NCBI GenBank assembly: GCA_900547745.1
Contig: URHT01000022.1
Coordinates: 1-31,941, forward strand
Direction: 5' to 3'
Length of the DNA: 31,941 nucleotides
From: an uncultured Eubacteriales bacterium
GTDB lineage: Bacteria; Bacillota; Clostridia; Oscillospirales; Oscillospiraceae
Below, piece by piece: positions 7,165 through 16,385 of the stretch. The notes beneath the pieces were generated by a model. It was not told the origin of the DNA. It did not search any database and worked only from the letters and a program-made list of their open reading frames with translations. The translations under genes and the position numbers were made by a program. Position 1 is the stretch's first letter, and the number at the start of each line of letters is the position of its first letter.

Positions 7165-8468
7165 TCCCAGTCCTCCTTGGGCTCCACCCAGCCCTCGATA
7201 TAGTCCTTGAGCTGTCCCATAATGCGGGGCGTACACACCGCCGTCACATCCACCGTCTCGCCATAGGCCACGTTCTCCACCTTGGCCTCGCGGTACAGCC
7301 CGTCCAGCAGTCCCGTCCTGTCGTAGGGCAGATGGATGACCACCCGCTTGGTACCCTTATCCAGCTTCTTATCCACGGCCTCCAGCAGTGCAGGGATGCC
7401 CTCACCGGTTTTGGCGGAGATATACACCGCGTCCGCCTCCCGCTCCTGCTGGGCGGTAAAGGCCACGTCGCACTTGTTATATACCCGGATGCAAGGGATG
7501 CTCTCCGCCCCCAGCTCCCGGATCAGCTCGTCCACAATGCGGGCCTGCTCCCGCCACTCCGGGTTGGACACGTCGATGACGTGCAGCAGCAGGTCGGCGT
7601 ACTCCAGCTCCTCCAGCGTGGCCTTGAACGCCTCCACCAGCTGATGGGGCAGCTTGCGGATAAAGCCCACTGTGTCGGAGATCACCACCTCCAGCGTATC
7701 GCTGACCGTCAGCAGCCGGGTGGTGGTATCCAGCGTATCGAACAGCCGGTCATTGGCGGGGATACCCGCGCCGGTGATAGCGTTGAGCAGCGTGGACTTG
7801 CCCGCGTTGGTGTAGCCCACGATGGCCACCACCGGGATCTCATTTTTCATCCGCCGCTGCCGCTGGGTGCTGCGCACCCGTCGCACCTCCTCCAGCTCCT
7901 CCTTCAGCTTGTCGATCTTCCGGCGAATGTGCCGTCGATCCGTCTCCAGCTGCGTCTCACCGGGGCCCTTGGTGCCGATGGGCGAGCCGCCGGTGCCGCC
8001 CTGCCGCTCCAGATGCGACCACATGCCGATGAGCCGCGGCAGCAGATACTGGTACTGCGCCAGCTCCACCTGCAAGCAGCCCTCCTTCGTCTTGGCCCGC
8101 TGGGCAAAGATGTCCAGAATGAGGCCGCTGCGGTCCAGCACCTGCACGCCGCAAAGCTCCGTCAGTACACGTATTTGGGAGGGCGACAGGTCGTTGTCGA
8201 AGATGACCATGGTGGCGTCGCTGTTGTCCACCATGCGCCTGACCTCCTCCACCTTGCCCTCGCCGATAAAGCTGTGGGGGTCGGGCTTCTCCCGGCTTTG
8301 AAGGATCGTCCCCACCGGCTCGCCGCCGGCCGTCTCCACCAGCGCGCCCAGCTCCGCCAGGCTCTCCTCGTCGGCGCTGTCCGCGCCCAGCACCGGGGAG
8401 CGCAGACCCACCAGCACCGCGTAATCCCGCTTGTTCTCCTTATTTTCCTCGATGGTCTTTCGTTCCAT
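7161..8468 (-). CDS. hflX: Ribosome-associated GTPase HflX
   Basis: 435 residues. The N-terminal HflX domain holds the nucleotide-binding FDNDLSPSQIRVLTE region and the GTKGPGETQLETDRR linker. A coiled helical segment follows (KIDKLKEELEEVRR). The G domain has GYTNAGKST (G1), DTVGFIRKLPHQLVEAF (G3 and switch II) and NKCD (G4). HflX splits stalled or stressed ribosomes and is often heat- or antibiotic-responsive. I chose the ATG at 8466-8468 because AGGGGAG (8474-8480) stands before it. The open frame continues to 8717, but that part overlaps rpmE and the hflX promoter. Confidence 0.96.
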   Translation of the reverse strand: MERKTIEENKENKRDYAVLVGLRSPVLGADSADEESLAELGALVETAGGEPVGTILQSREKPDPHSFIGEGKVEEVRRMVDNSDATMVIFDNDLSPSQIRVLTELCGVQVLDRSGLILDIFAQRAKTKEGCLQVELAQYQYLLPRLIGMWSHLERQGGTGGSPIGTKGPGETQLETDRRHIRRKIDKLKEELEEVRRVRSTQRQRRMKNEIPVVAIVGYTNAGKSTLLNAITGAGIPANDRLFDTLDTTTRLLTVSDTLEVVISDTVGFIRKLPHQLVEAFKATLEELEYADLLLHVIDVSNPEWREQARIVDELIRELGAESIPCIRVYNKCDVAFTAQQEREADAVYISAKTGEGIPALLEAVDKKLDKGTKRVVIHLPYDRTGLLDGLYREAKVENVAYGETVDVTAVCTPRIMGQLKDYIEGWVEPKEDWE

Positions 8469-8496
8469 AGGCACTCCCCTGTCTGCATTTGTACAT

Positions 8497-8525
8497 AGTA
8501 TAGCGTATCTTCCGCCGTTTGTAAA
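8497..8525 (-). promoter_or_regulatory. Sigma-A promoter of the hflX-GNAT-yigZ unit
   Basis: Minus-strand TTTACA (8520-8525), a 17-base spacer and TATACT (8497-8502), directly behind the rpmE terminator. Confidence 0.8.
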
Positions 8526-8560
8526 CAAACAAGACCCGCACCAAACGGTACGGGTCTTGT
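8526..8560 (-). terminator. Intrinsic terminator of rpmE
   Basis: ACAAGACCCG (8529-8538) pairs with CGGGTCTTGT (8551-8560), with an extra ACC/GGT pairing inside the loop. The minus-strand RNA continues with a U-rich TTGTTTGTTTAC tail. Confidence 0.85.
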
Positions 8561-8577
8561 GATGTGACATGTCTCTT

Positions 8578-8781
8578 TTACTTGTCCAGACCGAAACGCT
8601 TGTTGAACTTAGCAACACGTCCGCCGGTATCCACCAGCTTCTGCTTGCCGGTGAAGAAGGGGTGACACTTAGAGCAGACTTCCACGCGAATATCCTTCTT
8701 CGTAGAACCTGTCTCAATCACATTACCGCAGGCGCATTTAATAGTAGTCTGCTGATAATTGGGATGGATTCCTTCCTTCAT
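8578..8781 (-). CDS. rpmE: 50S ribosomal protein L31 (zinc-binding type)
   Basis: 67 residues. It starts MKEGIHPNYQQTTIKCACG and keeps all four zinc cysteines (Cys16, Cys18, Cys36, Cys39), which is the C+ form made under zinc sufficiency. The C-terminal part reads CHPFFTGKQKLVDTGGR-V-x-KFNKRF. The gene is monocistronic, with its own promoter (8844-8872) and terminator (8526-8560). The ribosome site GGGGTG lies about ten bases before the ATG, slightly long. An out-of-frame ATG sits between them and opens only a very short frame. Confidence 0.97.
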   Translation of the reverse strand: MKEGIHPNYQQTTIKCACGNVIETGSTKKDIRVEVCSKCHPFFTGKQKLVDTGGRVAKFNKRFGLDK

Positions 8782-8843
8782 TGCTCATGTTCACCCCTTT
8801 CTGGTTCACTTGTCGCCGTGGTCGACCCACAAACGCAACTGTG

Positions 8844-8872
8844 ATGATAGCACATATTTCCCGCAAATGCAA
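8844..8872 (-). promoter_or_regulatory. Sigma-A promoter of rpmE
   Basis: Minus-strand TTGCAT (8867-8872), a 17-base spacer and TATCAT (8844-8849). The untranslated leader is about 55 bases. Confidence 0.8.
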
Positions 8873-8888
8873 GCATTTTTCGCAGCAT

Positions 8889-11800
8889 TTACAAAGAAAT
8901 TTCCGCGCCGCAGGCGAAGAAGTACAGCACCCGCCGGGTCACGGGCTTCTCCATGATGCGGCTCAGGGCATCGCTGTACGCCTGCAGCTGCCCCCGGTAC
9001 GCCTCTGCCCGCGCCGTGGCCTCCTGCGCCGTCACCCGGTCGGTCTTGAAGTCTGCCACCGTCAGCGCGCCGTCCTCCTCAAATACACAGTCCGCCACGC
9101 CCTGCAGAAGCATCTCCTCGCCCGCCGCGTCCCCGGCATAGCGCTCAGCCGGCATCAGCAGGGCGAAGCGGTACTCCCGCCACACCCGCGCCGCGCCCCG
9201 GATACGCGCCGCCAGCGGGGCGCGCAGGAACGCCGCGATGGCCTTCACATCCACCGCCTCCGCCTGTGCCGCCGTCAGCAGACGGCGCTGCGCCAGCGCC
9301 TGCACCTGCGCCGTCACCGCCTCCGCCGTGGGCGCGGTGTCCAGCGGCAGGTACTGCATCACCAGATGGATGGCCGTACCCCGCTCCGCAGCGGACAGCC
9401 CCCGCTTTTCCTGCAAGAACAGGGGCTTCTCCGGTGCGGCGGGCCTCCGTACCGTCTCCGTGCCCTCGGCGATCTCCTGATCCAGCTCCCGGCCCTTCAG
9501 CTGGGTGGCTGTGATCTTGGTGGGCACCGCCGTCACCGCCTGATGGGGGTACACGAACGCCAGCGCCGCCTCGTCCGGCCGGGTGTACGGCCTGACCGCC
9601 CGCTCCTCCGCCGCCGGCAGCGGCTGCGCCTGCGTCTCCTGACCACCCTCCCGCCACAGCCGGATCGTCCAGCTGTCCGGCAGCGGCGTCAGCACCTCCG
9701 GACGGATACCCGCCATCGCGTGGAGCGCCGCCGCGCCGTCGGTGTGCAGCAGGGACAGCAGCAGCCACTCCCCCGGCGAACCGGCGGCGGACACCGCCTC
9801 CGGCATCACCGGCGAGCCGGTCAGCGCCGTGAGATCCCGCAGCTTCTTCTCCATGTGCTTTCGGCAGTCCAGCAGGATCAGCTTCTCCTTGGCGCGGGTC
9901 ATGGCCACATATAAAATGCGCATCTCCTCGGCCTTGGCCTCCCGCTCCAGCCGCAGCGCCAGCGCCGTTTTGGAGATGGTGCCGTACCGGATGCGCTTTT
10001 CGATGTCCACCCGCTCCGTACCCAGTCCCAGCTGGGGATGCACCAGCACCGGACGGTTCATATCCTGCTGGTTGAACTTCTTCTGCAGATCTGCCAGCAC
10101 CACCACCGGGAACTCCAGCCCCTTGGAGCGGTGTACGCTCATGATCTGCACGCCCTCCGCCGCCTGCGCGGCGGACAGGCCCGGCGCGTCGCCCTTTTCC
10201 AGCAGCCGCCGCAGGTGGGTGATGAAGTCGAACAGCCCCGCCTTGCCGCCCTGCACCATCTGACGGGCGTAGTCGTACAGCGCCGTCAGCCGCGCCTGCC
10301 GCTGGGTTCCGTCGGCCATGGCCCCGAAAATGGCCATCACATGGCACCGGTCGTAGATATACCACAGCAGCTCGTCCGCCGCCATCTCCCGTGCCGCACG
10401 CCGCAGCTCGTCCAGCAGCGCCAGAAAGTCCCGCGCCGCCTGTCCCTCGTCCCGACACAGTGCATCGTAATAGTCCCCCTCCGGCTGTAAGGCCCGGATG
10501 GCCGCCAGCTCATCTGGGCACAGCCCCACCAGCGGCGAACGCAGCACCGCGATAAGGGGCACGTCCTGCCGCGGGTTGTCCACGATCTCCAGCAGCGACA
10601 CCGTGACGGCGATCTCTATCGCGCCGAAGAAGTCATCGCTCTCCCCGCCGCCGCAGGGGATGCCCTCCCGTGCCAGCGCGGCGGTAAAGGCTCGCATCCG
10701 CGACCGGGGCGAGCGCATGAGGATCACGATGTCCTCCGGCCGCACGGGCCGCATGACGCCGCCCTCCCCCTGCACGGGGAAGCCCTCATCCAGCAGCTGC
10801 CGGATGCGCCGGGCCGCGAAGCGGGCCTCCGTCTCCGTCCGGTCAAACCGCTGCTCCGGCGTGTCCTCCACGCTGATGACGTGCATCTCCGTCTCCCGGC
10901 CCGCCGCCTCGGCATAGTAGTCCGCGCCGAAGTACAGCCGCTCCTCCGCCGTGTAGTCCATCTCGCCCATTTCCCGGGACATGATGTCCGCGAACACGGT
11001 GTTGGCGGCGTCCAGCACCTCCCGCCGCGACCGGAAGTTGCGGCTGAGCACCATGCGCCGGGGCTGGCCCTCCGCCGCCTTCGCCGCATCGGCAAACTGC
11101 CGGTACTTCCCTAAGAATATGGTGGGGTCTGCCAGCCGGAACCGGTAGATGCTCTGCTTCACGTCCCCCACGGTAAACAGGTTTCGTCCCTCCTTGGAAA
11201 TGGCTTGGAAGATACAGTCCTGCACCTCGTTGGTGTCCTGATACTCGTCCACCATGATCTCCTGATATCGCTGGGACACCTGCCGCGCCAGCTCCGTGGG
11301 GCTTCCGTCCGCCTGACACAGCAGCGTCACGGCGTAGTGCTCCTGATCGGAAAAATCCATGGCGTTGCGCCGCACCTTCTCCGCCTGATACCGCTGGGAG
11401 AATCGCTCCGTCAGCCGCAGCAGCGCCAGCATGGCCGGTGCCGTGGCCCGCAGGTCGTCCAGATGGTCTGTCTCCGGCACCTGATACGGGGCCGACAGCT
11501 TCTTCATCTCCGCCCTGCACTTCTTCGCCACCGCCTGCGCCGCCGCCTTGGCCTCGGCGTACTCCTCGCCCCGCACCGCGCCCAGCTTCCCCAGCACCGG
11601 CTGTACGCGGCCCATGGCCTCCCAGCCCTCCCCGGCCGCCTGCTCATACTGCCGCAGCTGCGCCGCCGCTTCCAGAAACCGCCCGGCATAGGCGTTGTAC
11701 ACCGTCTCACAGTCTCCCATGGCCTCCACAGCCCGTTCCAGCTGCTTTGCCCAGAAAAGTGCCTTTCGGACGGTATCCTCCATCACTGTCCGGCCATATA

Positions 11801-12452
11801 CACTGTCAGCCAGACGATCCGGCAACTGCCGCCAGCCCTCCGCCGCCTGATGCAGCCACTGCGCCGGATACGGGTGGCTCTGGATCTTCTCGTGCAGCTC
11901 CAGCACCAGCTCCGCCAAAGCCCGGTCGTCCCGGCCCGCACCCAGCGTCCCCGCCAGCAGCTCGAACTCCCTGTCACCACCCTCGATGTCCTGATAAAAC
12001 GCCTCCAGCGTCCGCTCCAGCGCCCGGTCCTTCAGGAGCCTGGCCTCCGCCTCGTCCAGCACCCGGAAGTCCGGGGTCAGGCTGCGCCCGTCCACCGGCT
12101 CCAGCAGATGGATGTGCTCCCGCAGCAGCGCCGCGCAGAAGGCGTCCACCGTCTTGATGTCCGCCTGATACACCCGGAACATCTGCCGCCGCAGGTGCCG
12201 GTCCTCCGGCGTTGCCGCCACCCGCGCCGCCAGCTCGGCGGCCAGACGGGCCCGCAGCTCCGCCGCCGCCGCCCGCGTATAGGTGATGATGAGGAAATCG
12301 TCCACGTCGCACCGCTCCTGCGTCAGATAGGAGAATACCCGCTCCACCAGCACCTTGGTCTTGCCGGAGCCGGCGGCGGCGGATACCAGCAGACTGCCGC
12401 CCCGGTCAAAGACCGCCGCGTGCTGCTGCTCTGTCAGCTTCAGTTCAGCCAT
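8889..12452 (-). CDS. addA: ATP-dependent helicase/nuclease subunit AddA
   Basis: 1187 residues, the usual AddA size. The UvrD/RecB-type helicase has Walker A AAAGSGKT (25-32), the DEYQDTNEVQ box, GDVKQSIYRFR, the late SVHRSKGLEFPVV motif and VAMTRAKEKLILL. The C-terminal RecB-family nuclease carries VADFKTDR (catalytic Asp ~1134, Lys ~1136) and the YRGQLQAYSDAL helix. With AddB it processes double-strand breaks to a recombinogenic 3' end at Chi. The ATG overlaps the addB stop by eight bases. No clear terminator follows before the rpmE promoter region. Confidence 0.97.
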   Translation of the reverse strand: MAELKLTEQQHAAVFDRGGSLLVSAAAGSGKTKVLVERVFSYLTQERCDVDDFLIITYTRAAAAELRARLAAELAARVAATPEDRHLRRQMFRVYQADIKTVDAFCAALLREHIHLLEPVDGRSLTPDFRVLDEAEARLLKDRALERTLEAFYQDIEGGDREFELLAGTLGAGRDDRALAELVLELHEKIQSHPYPAQWLHQAAEGWRQLPDRLADSVYGRTVMEDTVRKALFWAKQLERAVEAMGDCETVYNAYAGRFLEAAAQLRQYEQAAGEGWEAMGRVQPVLGKLGAVRGEEYAEAKAAAQAVAKKCRAEMKKLSAPYQVPETDHLDDLRATAPAMLALLRLTERFSQRYQAEKVRRNAMDFSDQEHYAVTLLCQADGSPTELARQVSQRYQEIMVDEYQDTNEVQDCIFQAISKEGRNLFTVGDVKQSIYRFRLADPTIFLGKYRQFADAAKAAEGQPRRMVLSRNFRSRREVLDAANTVFADIMSREMGEMDYTAEERLYFGADYYAEAAGRETEMHVISVEDTPEQRFDRTETEARFAARRIRQLLDEGFPVQGEGGVMRPVRPEDIVILMRSPRSRMRAFTAALAREGIPCGGGESDDFFGAIEIAVTVSLLEIVDNPRQDVPLIAVLRSPLVGLCPDELAAIRALQPEGDYYDALCRDEGQAARDFLALLDELRRAAREMAADELLWYIYDRCHVMAIFGAMADGTQRQARLTALYDYARQMVQGGKAGLFDFITHLRRLLEKGDAPGLSAAQAAEGVQIMSVHRSKGLEFPVVVLADLQKKFNQQDMNRPVLVHPQLGLGTERVDIEKRIRYGTISKTALALRLEREAKAEEMRILYVAMTRAKEKLILLDCRKHMEKKLRDLTALTGSPVMPEAVSAAGSPGEWLLLSLLHTDGAAALHAMAGIRPEVLTPLPDSWTIRLWREGGQETQAQPLPAAEERAVRPYTRPDEAALAFVYPHQAVTAVPTKITATQLKGRELDQEIAEGTETVRRPAAPEKPLFLQEKRGLSAAERGTAIHLVMQYLPLDTAPTAEAVTAQVQALAQRRLLTAAQAEAVDVKAIAAFLRAPLAARIRGAARVWREYRFALLMPAERYAGDAAGEEMLLQGVADCVFEEDGALTVADFKTDRVTAQEATARAEAYRGQLQAYSDALSRIMEKPVTRRVLYFFACGAEISL

Positions 12453-15400
12453 GCTGCTCCACCTCCCTGTCCACCACCTGCCAGAACTCCTCCGGCGTGG
12501 TCTTTCTCAGATAATGCGGCTTGTCCCGGCTCTCGTCGAACCAGCACGCCGCCTGAAACGCGCACCATGCGCAGGCGCTGTCCTGCGGCCCGCGGGTGCA
12601 GGGGTCGGCGTCGATGTTGCCGTCCCCGATCTCCCGGGCCACCCGGTGCAGCAGGCTGTCGATGTACCGCGCCATCTTGCCCATCTGCGCCGCGTTCACC
12701 ACCACGCTGGACAGCAGCCCCTGCACCGCGCCGTCCTTCGTTGTGCCCACCGGCAGATAGCACGGCGCGTCCAGCGCGCTGTGCTCCATGGCCGTCAGCA
12801 CCTCCGGCTCGCCCAGCAGCATACCGGTGCGCCGCAGCTCCCGCCGCAGCATATCCTCCAGCTTGTCCGGCGGCACGGCCCGATCCGCCCGCAGGATGAT
12901 GTCCCGCGCCGGCATGTACAGCACGCCCGCCGGCTCCACCGGCCTGCCGAAATAGGCCCCGCCCTCCTTCTGCAGCGTGAACAGGTACAGCAGCATCTGG
13001 ATGCCCAGACCGTACCGCACGTCCGTCAGATCAAAGGCCTTTTTGCCGGTCTTGTAGTCCACCACCCGCAGATATAGCCTGCCGTTCTTGATCCAGCCGT
13101 CCACACGGTCGACCTTGCCGCCCACGGAGAGTGTCGTGTTGCCCTCCGTCACCGTCACCGCCGGCAGCTGCCCGTCCTTCCCGCCGAAGCCCAGCTCAAA
13201 GGCCACGGGGCGGAAATCCGACACCGCCATTTCGTCCGCGATATTCTCCACGATGGCGCAGGCCGTCTCCCGCAGCCGGGAGAACAGGTACCGGAACCGG
13301 GCGCTTTTCCCCGCGTAGCCGTCGATCTGCGTCCGGGCATACTCGTCCACATAATGATGCACCAGCCGCCGCAGCGCCGCCCTGTCCACCCTTCCGTAGC
13401 CGCCCCGGTCACAGATGTCCCGGTTCACGTTCTCCAGCAGATAGTGGATGAACGTACCCACCTCCGGTGCCTCGAACCCGGCGCTGGTGCGCTCCTTCGC
13501 CCGCAGGCCGTACTCCATGAAATACCCGAAATGGCAGCTTTTCAGCCGGTCGATGCGGGACGCGGACATGGCGATGCGCCGCCCGTACAGCGTCTCCACC
13601 GCCTGCGGCGACAGCCTGCCCCGGCCCATGGCCCGGGTCTGCTCCATCCGTGCCAGCAGCGGCGCCTCCCCGTGCTCCGCGAAGTACCGCCACAGCGGCC
13701 CGCCCGGCTCCTGCCCCGCCAGTGCCAGCGCCGCAGACGGCAGCTCCCGCCGATAGCCGCCGTCCTCCCGCTCGACGGTCACCTGCGGAAAGATCCGGGC
13801 GATGCGCCCCACCGCGAAGGAAGGCAGCAGCTGACCGCCCGCCCCGTCCGTCACCGGCCACGTCACCGTCAGGGACGCCGTGGGCTGGGCCAGACACGCA
13901 TAGATGTTCTGCAATTCCGCGCTGAGGGGATCGAACGTGGCATCGGACAGCAGAATGCCCCGCTGCTGCAGAAGCGCCCGCTCCTGCGCATCCAGCAGAC
14001 CGCCCCCCTGCTCCACCGTGGGCAGCACATTGTCGTTGGCCCCCAGCAGAAAGAGGTGCCGCACCGTGTGCCGGTCGTTCCGGGTGATGGGCGTCACCTT
14101 CACCTGATCCAGCGTGGCGGGGATGGTGGCCACGGCGTACTGGCTCAACACCAGCCGCAGGAGGCGGGCGAACTCCTGCCCGTCCACCTCCACGTCCCCC
14201 AGCAGCTCCACGAACTGATCCAGCACACCGCAGAAGATGCTCCACAGCTGCCGGTACTCCTCCGCCAGCTGCACCTGCCCATCGTCATACAGCGCTGCCG
14301 TCTGCCGTTCCAGTGTCTCCGGGACGCCCGCCGACTCGGCAAACCTGTAAAGCACTTCTGCTTTATCCCTTACCGTTTCACCGGCTTTCAGTCCCTCGCT
14401 GAGATCATAAAACAGCCCGCGTACCCGGCGGCGCACGGCGTTGACCTCCGCCAGCCGCTGCCGCCGCACCTCGTTTAATTCCGCGCCGTAGCCATCGGGA
14501 CTGGCCGTCCAGTCCGTCTCTCGCAGCCACATGGCGCCTCGGATCTCCCACCGGATCACATAGTTCTCCAGCACGTCGCACTCTGCTGCCGTGATCCCGG
14601 CCATGCCGGTCTTGAGACAGCGGAACACGTCCTCATATTCAAACCCGCCGGTAACGGCGTCCACCGCTGACAGCAGCATGGTCAGCACCGGCTTCTCCAG
14701 AATGTCGCTGCGGCGGCTGATGTAGGCCGGGATGCCGTCCCGGCGGAACACCGCCTCCAGCAGCGGGCCGTACACCTCCATGTTCCGGGCCGCCACGCCG
14801 ATGTCCCGCCAGCGGCAGCCCTCCCGTGCCAGCCGCCGCACCTGCGCCGCCACGAACTCCACCTCGGAGAACGCCGTCTCCGCCTGATACAGCCGCACCG
14901 GCGGCTCCTCCCCCTGCCACGGCTCCTCGCCGCCGAAGAAGCAGCGCTCCAGATGCGCCAGCGCACCATCGTTTTTACTGACAAGCACTTCCACTGTACA
15001 CTTACTGTGTGCCAATGCCGCCATGCGCTTCAGTCGCTCCCGCTGCCGCAGCGCGTTCTGGAACAGCTGCGGGTCGGACTCATCCCCCAGCAGCGTCACC
15101 GTCAGGCTCTCCGCCTGCCGCAGCGCCGTGGCCAGAATATCCTCCTCCACCCGGTTGAAGTAGGAGAACCCGTCCACATACACGTCCTTGCCCGCCAGAT
15201 AGTCCGATGCGGGCAGCGCATCGCACAGCTTCTGCACCCGCGACCGGGCATCGAACCCATCGCCCCGCAGCCGTGCGTCGTAGGCGCCGTAGATCAGCGC
15301 CGCCGACCGCAGCTTCTCCCCGGCCGCGCCGTCCATATCCGCCACCTGCGCCATCAGCTGCTCCGGCGTCACCCGGTAGGCATACAGCTCATCGGCCAGC

Positions 15401-15762
15401 GCCACCAGCTGCCGCAGAAACGCCGGCCGCTGAGAGGGCCTTGCGAACACCGTCAGCCGCCCGCTGACCTCCTGCAGCGCCCGCCGCATGGTCAGCAGCT
15501 TGCCGCCGTTGTCCAGCGTCACGTCCGCCAGACCGCCCACCTGCCCCAGCACCCGCGTGGCCAGGTTCCGGAAGCTCAGCACCTCCGCGTCCCGGCTGGC
15601 GGTGGGGCCGCAGGCACGGCACAGATCCAGCTCCGCCTCATGGGATGCGTGCTCCGGCACCAGCAGCACCTGCGGCCGCTGCCCCCGCCGCTTTTCGATG
15701 GTCTCCAGCACCAGCCGGCTCTTACCGGCCCCGGCCCGGCCCATCCAAATCTGCAATTCCAC
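12445..15762 (-). CDS. addB: ATP-dependent nuclease subunit AddB
   Basis: 1105 residues from a GTG start at 15760-15762, chosen because GGAGGG lies seven bases upstream. It has Walker A GRAGAGKS (8-15), a degenerate helicase body, and a C-terminal nuclease with VVDYKTGKKAF. The four iron-sulfur cysteines are visible: one in LKSCHFGYF and three in the cluster CAWC-x5-C near the C-terminus. AddB recognises Chi and degrades the 5' strand while the Fe-S cluster holds the nuclease domain together. The same frame stays open to 16188, but that part crosses a terminator and the NTPase gene. Confidence 0.96.
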   Translation of the reverse strand: MELQIWMGRAGAGKSRLVLETIEKRRGQRPQVLLVPEHASHEAELDLCRACGPTASRDAEVLSFRNLATRVLGQVGGLADVTLDNGGKLLTMRRALQEVSGRLTVFARPSQRPAFLRQLVALADELYAYRVTPEQLMAQVADMDGAAGEKLRSAALIYGAYDARLRGDGFDARSRVQKLCDALPASDYLAGKDVYVDGFSYFNRVEEDILATALRQAESLTVTLLGDESDPQLFQNALRQRERLKRMAALAHSKCTVEVLVSKNDGALAHLERCFFGGEEPWQGEEPPVRLYQAETAFSEVEFVAAQVRRLAREGCRWRDIGVAARNMEVYGPLLEAVFRRDGIPAYISRRSDILEKPVLTMLLSAVDAVTGGFEYEDVFRCLKTGMAGITAAECDVLENYVIRWEIRGAMWLRETDWTASPDGYGAELNEVRRQRLAEVNAVRRRVRGLFYDLSEGLKAGETVRDKAEVLYRFAESAGVPETLERQTAALYDDGQVQLAEEYRQLWSIFCGVLDQFVELLGDVEVDGQEFARLLRLVLSQYAVATIPATLDQVKVTPITRNDRHTVRHLFLLGANDNVLPTVEQGGGLLDAQERALLQQRGILLSDATFDPLSAELQNIYACLAQPTASLTVTWPVTDGAGGQLLPSFAVGRIARIFPQVTVEREDGGYRRELPSAALALAGQEPGGPLWRYFAEHGEAPLLARMEQTRAMGRGRLSPQAVETLYGRRIAMSASRIDRLKSCHFGYFMEYGLRAKERTSAGFEAPEVGTFIHYLLENVNRDICDRGGYGRVDRAALRRLVHHYVDEYARTQIDGYAGKSARFRYLFSRLRETACAIVENIADEMAVSDFRPVAFELGFGGKDGQLPAVTVTEGNTTLSVGGKVDRVDGWIKNGRLYLRVVDYKTGKKAFDLTDVRYGLGIQMLLYLFTLQKEGGAYFGRPVEPAGVLYMPARDIILRADRAVPPDKLEDMLRRELRRTGMLLGEPEVLTAMEHSALDAPCYLPVGTTKDGAVQGLLSSVVVNAAQMGKMARYIDSLLHRVAREIGDGNIDADPCTRGPQDSACAWCAFQAACWFDESRDKPHYLRKTTPEEFWQVVDREVEQHG

Positions 15763-15795
15763 GCCGCATCCCTCCGTGCATCCTTTTTCAGGGGT

Positions 15796-15824
15796 ATTAT
15801 ACCGTATCCACTGTCCAAAAGAAA
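15796..15824 (-). promoter_or_regulatory. Promoter of addBA
   Basis: A perfect minus-strand TATAAT (15796-15801) with a weak -35 TTTCTT (15819-15824) at 17 bases. The leader to the GTG start is about 28 bases. Confidence 0.65.
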
Positions 15825-15844
15825 GGACATTTCCCGCCCCCGCG

Positions 15845-15876
15845 AAAAAAAGGGCGCACCCGCCGGTGCGCCCTTT
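15845..15876 (-). terminator. Intrinsic terminator after the NTPase gene
   Basis: A 12-base-pair stem AAAGGGCGCACC/GGTGCGCCCTTT (15849-15860 with 15865-15876) and a seven-U tail in the minus-strand RNA. It ends the metal-uptake/XdhC group and isolates addB. Confidence 0.92.
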
Positions 15877-15887
15877 CCCTTCGCTTT

Positions 15888-16385
15888 TTACTTTTCGCCG
15901 CATAGCTGCCGCCGCAGGACGTCCCGGTTCTCCTCCGTCACCGTGACCACCCGCACCCGCGGGTGCGCCGCCACGCGGCGCAGGAACGCGCTGTCCGCCT
16001 GCTGCAAAACGCCGTATACCGGCTTTTCGCCGTCCAGCGCCGCCAGCACCGCCGCCTGAAACCCCTGTGCCGCCGCCTCCGAGGGCCCCAGCTCGTCCAT
16101 CACCACGATGTCGCATCCCGCCGTATCCGCCAGCGCCGCCGGGCCCAGCAGATCGAACCGCTCCGGCCGCCGCTCCCCGCAGAAGCATACCAGATTCGCA
16201 GGCGACGGCTGCTCGTCCTCCGCTGCCTGCAGCAGATGGATGGAGGGGCGATCGAACACGCCGGTCACCCGCCGGGTAAAAAAGCCGCCCAGCCGCTTCC
16301 CGTCCAGCAGCGCCCGCAGCAGCGTGGACTTGCCCACGCCCTTCCGCCCCGTCAGAAACAGGTGCTCAGTGCATGGGGCAGCCAT
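15888..16385 (-). CDS. P-loop nucleoside-triphosphatase (THEP1/NTPase_1-like)
   Basis: 165 residues. Walker A is GRKGVGKST (13-21), Walker B CDIVVMDELGPSE (91-103); a small Cys pair lies in LVCFCGER (65-72). The overall layout matches THEP1-type nucleoside triphosphatases. The start ATG at 16383-16385 has GGGGAGGAG upstream and overlaps the end of the XdhC-family gene by 20 bases. P-loop proteins of this kind are found beside molybdenum-hydroxylase accessory genes, so a maturation or chaperone role with the XdhC protein is possible but inferred from position only. Confidence 0.8.
   Translation of the reverse strand: MAAPCTEHLFLTGRKGVGKSTLLRALLDGKRLGGFFTRRVTGVFDRPSIHLLQAAEDEQPSPANLVCFCGERRPERFDLLGPAALADTAGCDIVVMDELGPSEAAAQGFQAAVLAALDGEKPVYGVLQQADSAFLRRVAAHPRVRVVTVTEENRDVLRRQLCGEK

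Noticed and set aside
8469..8717. N-terminal extension of the hflX frame up to 8717
   Set aside because: It runs antiparallel-free through rpmE coding sequence, the rpmE terminator and the hflX promoter; the ATG at 8466-8468 has a proper ribosome site.
15763..16188. Open frame extending addB upstream
   Set aside because: Crosses a clear terminator and overlaps the NTPase gene; the GTG at 15760-15762 has GGAGGG at ideal spacing.
9145..16188. Long antisense frames opposite addA and addB
   Set aside because: GC-rich shadows rich in Ala, Gly, Arg and Pro without start signals or recognisable domains; the opposite strand encodes AddA/AddB with full motifs.
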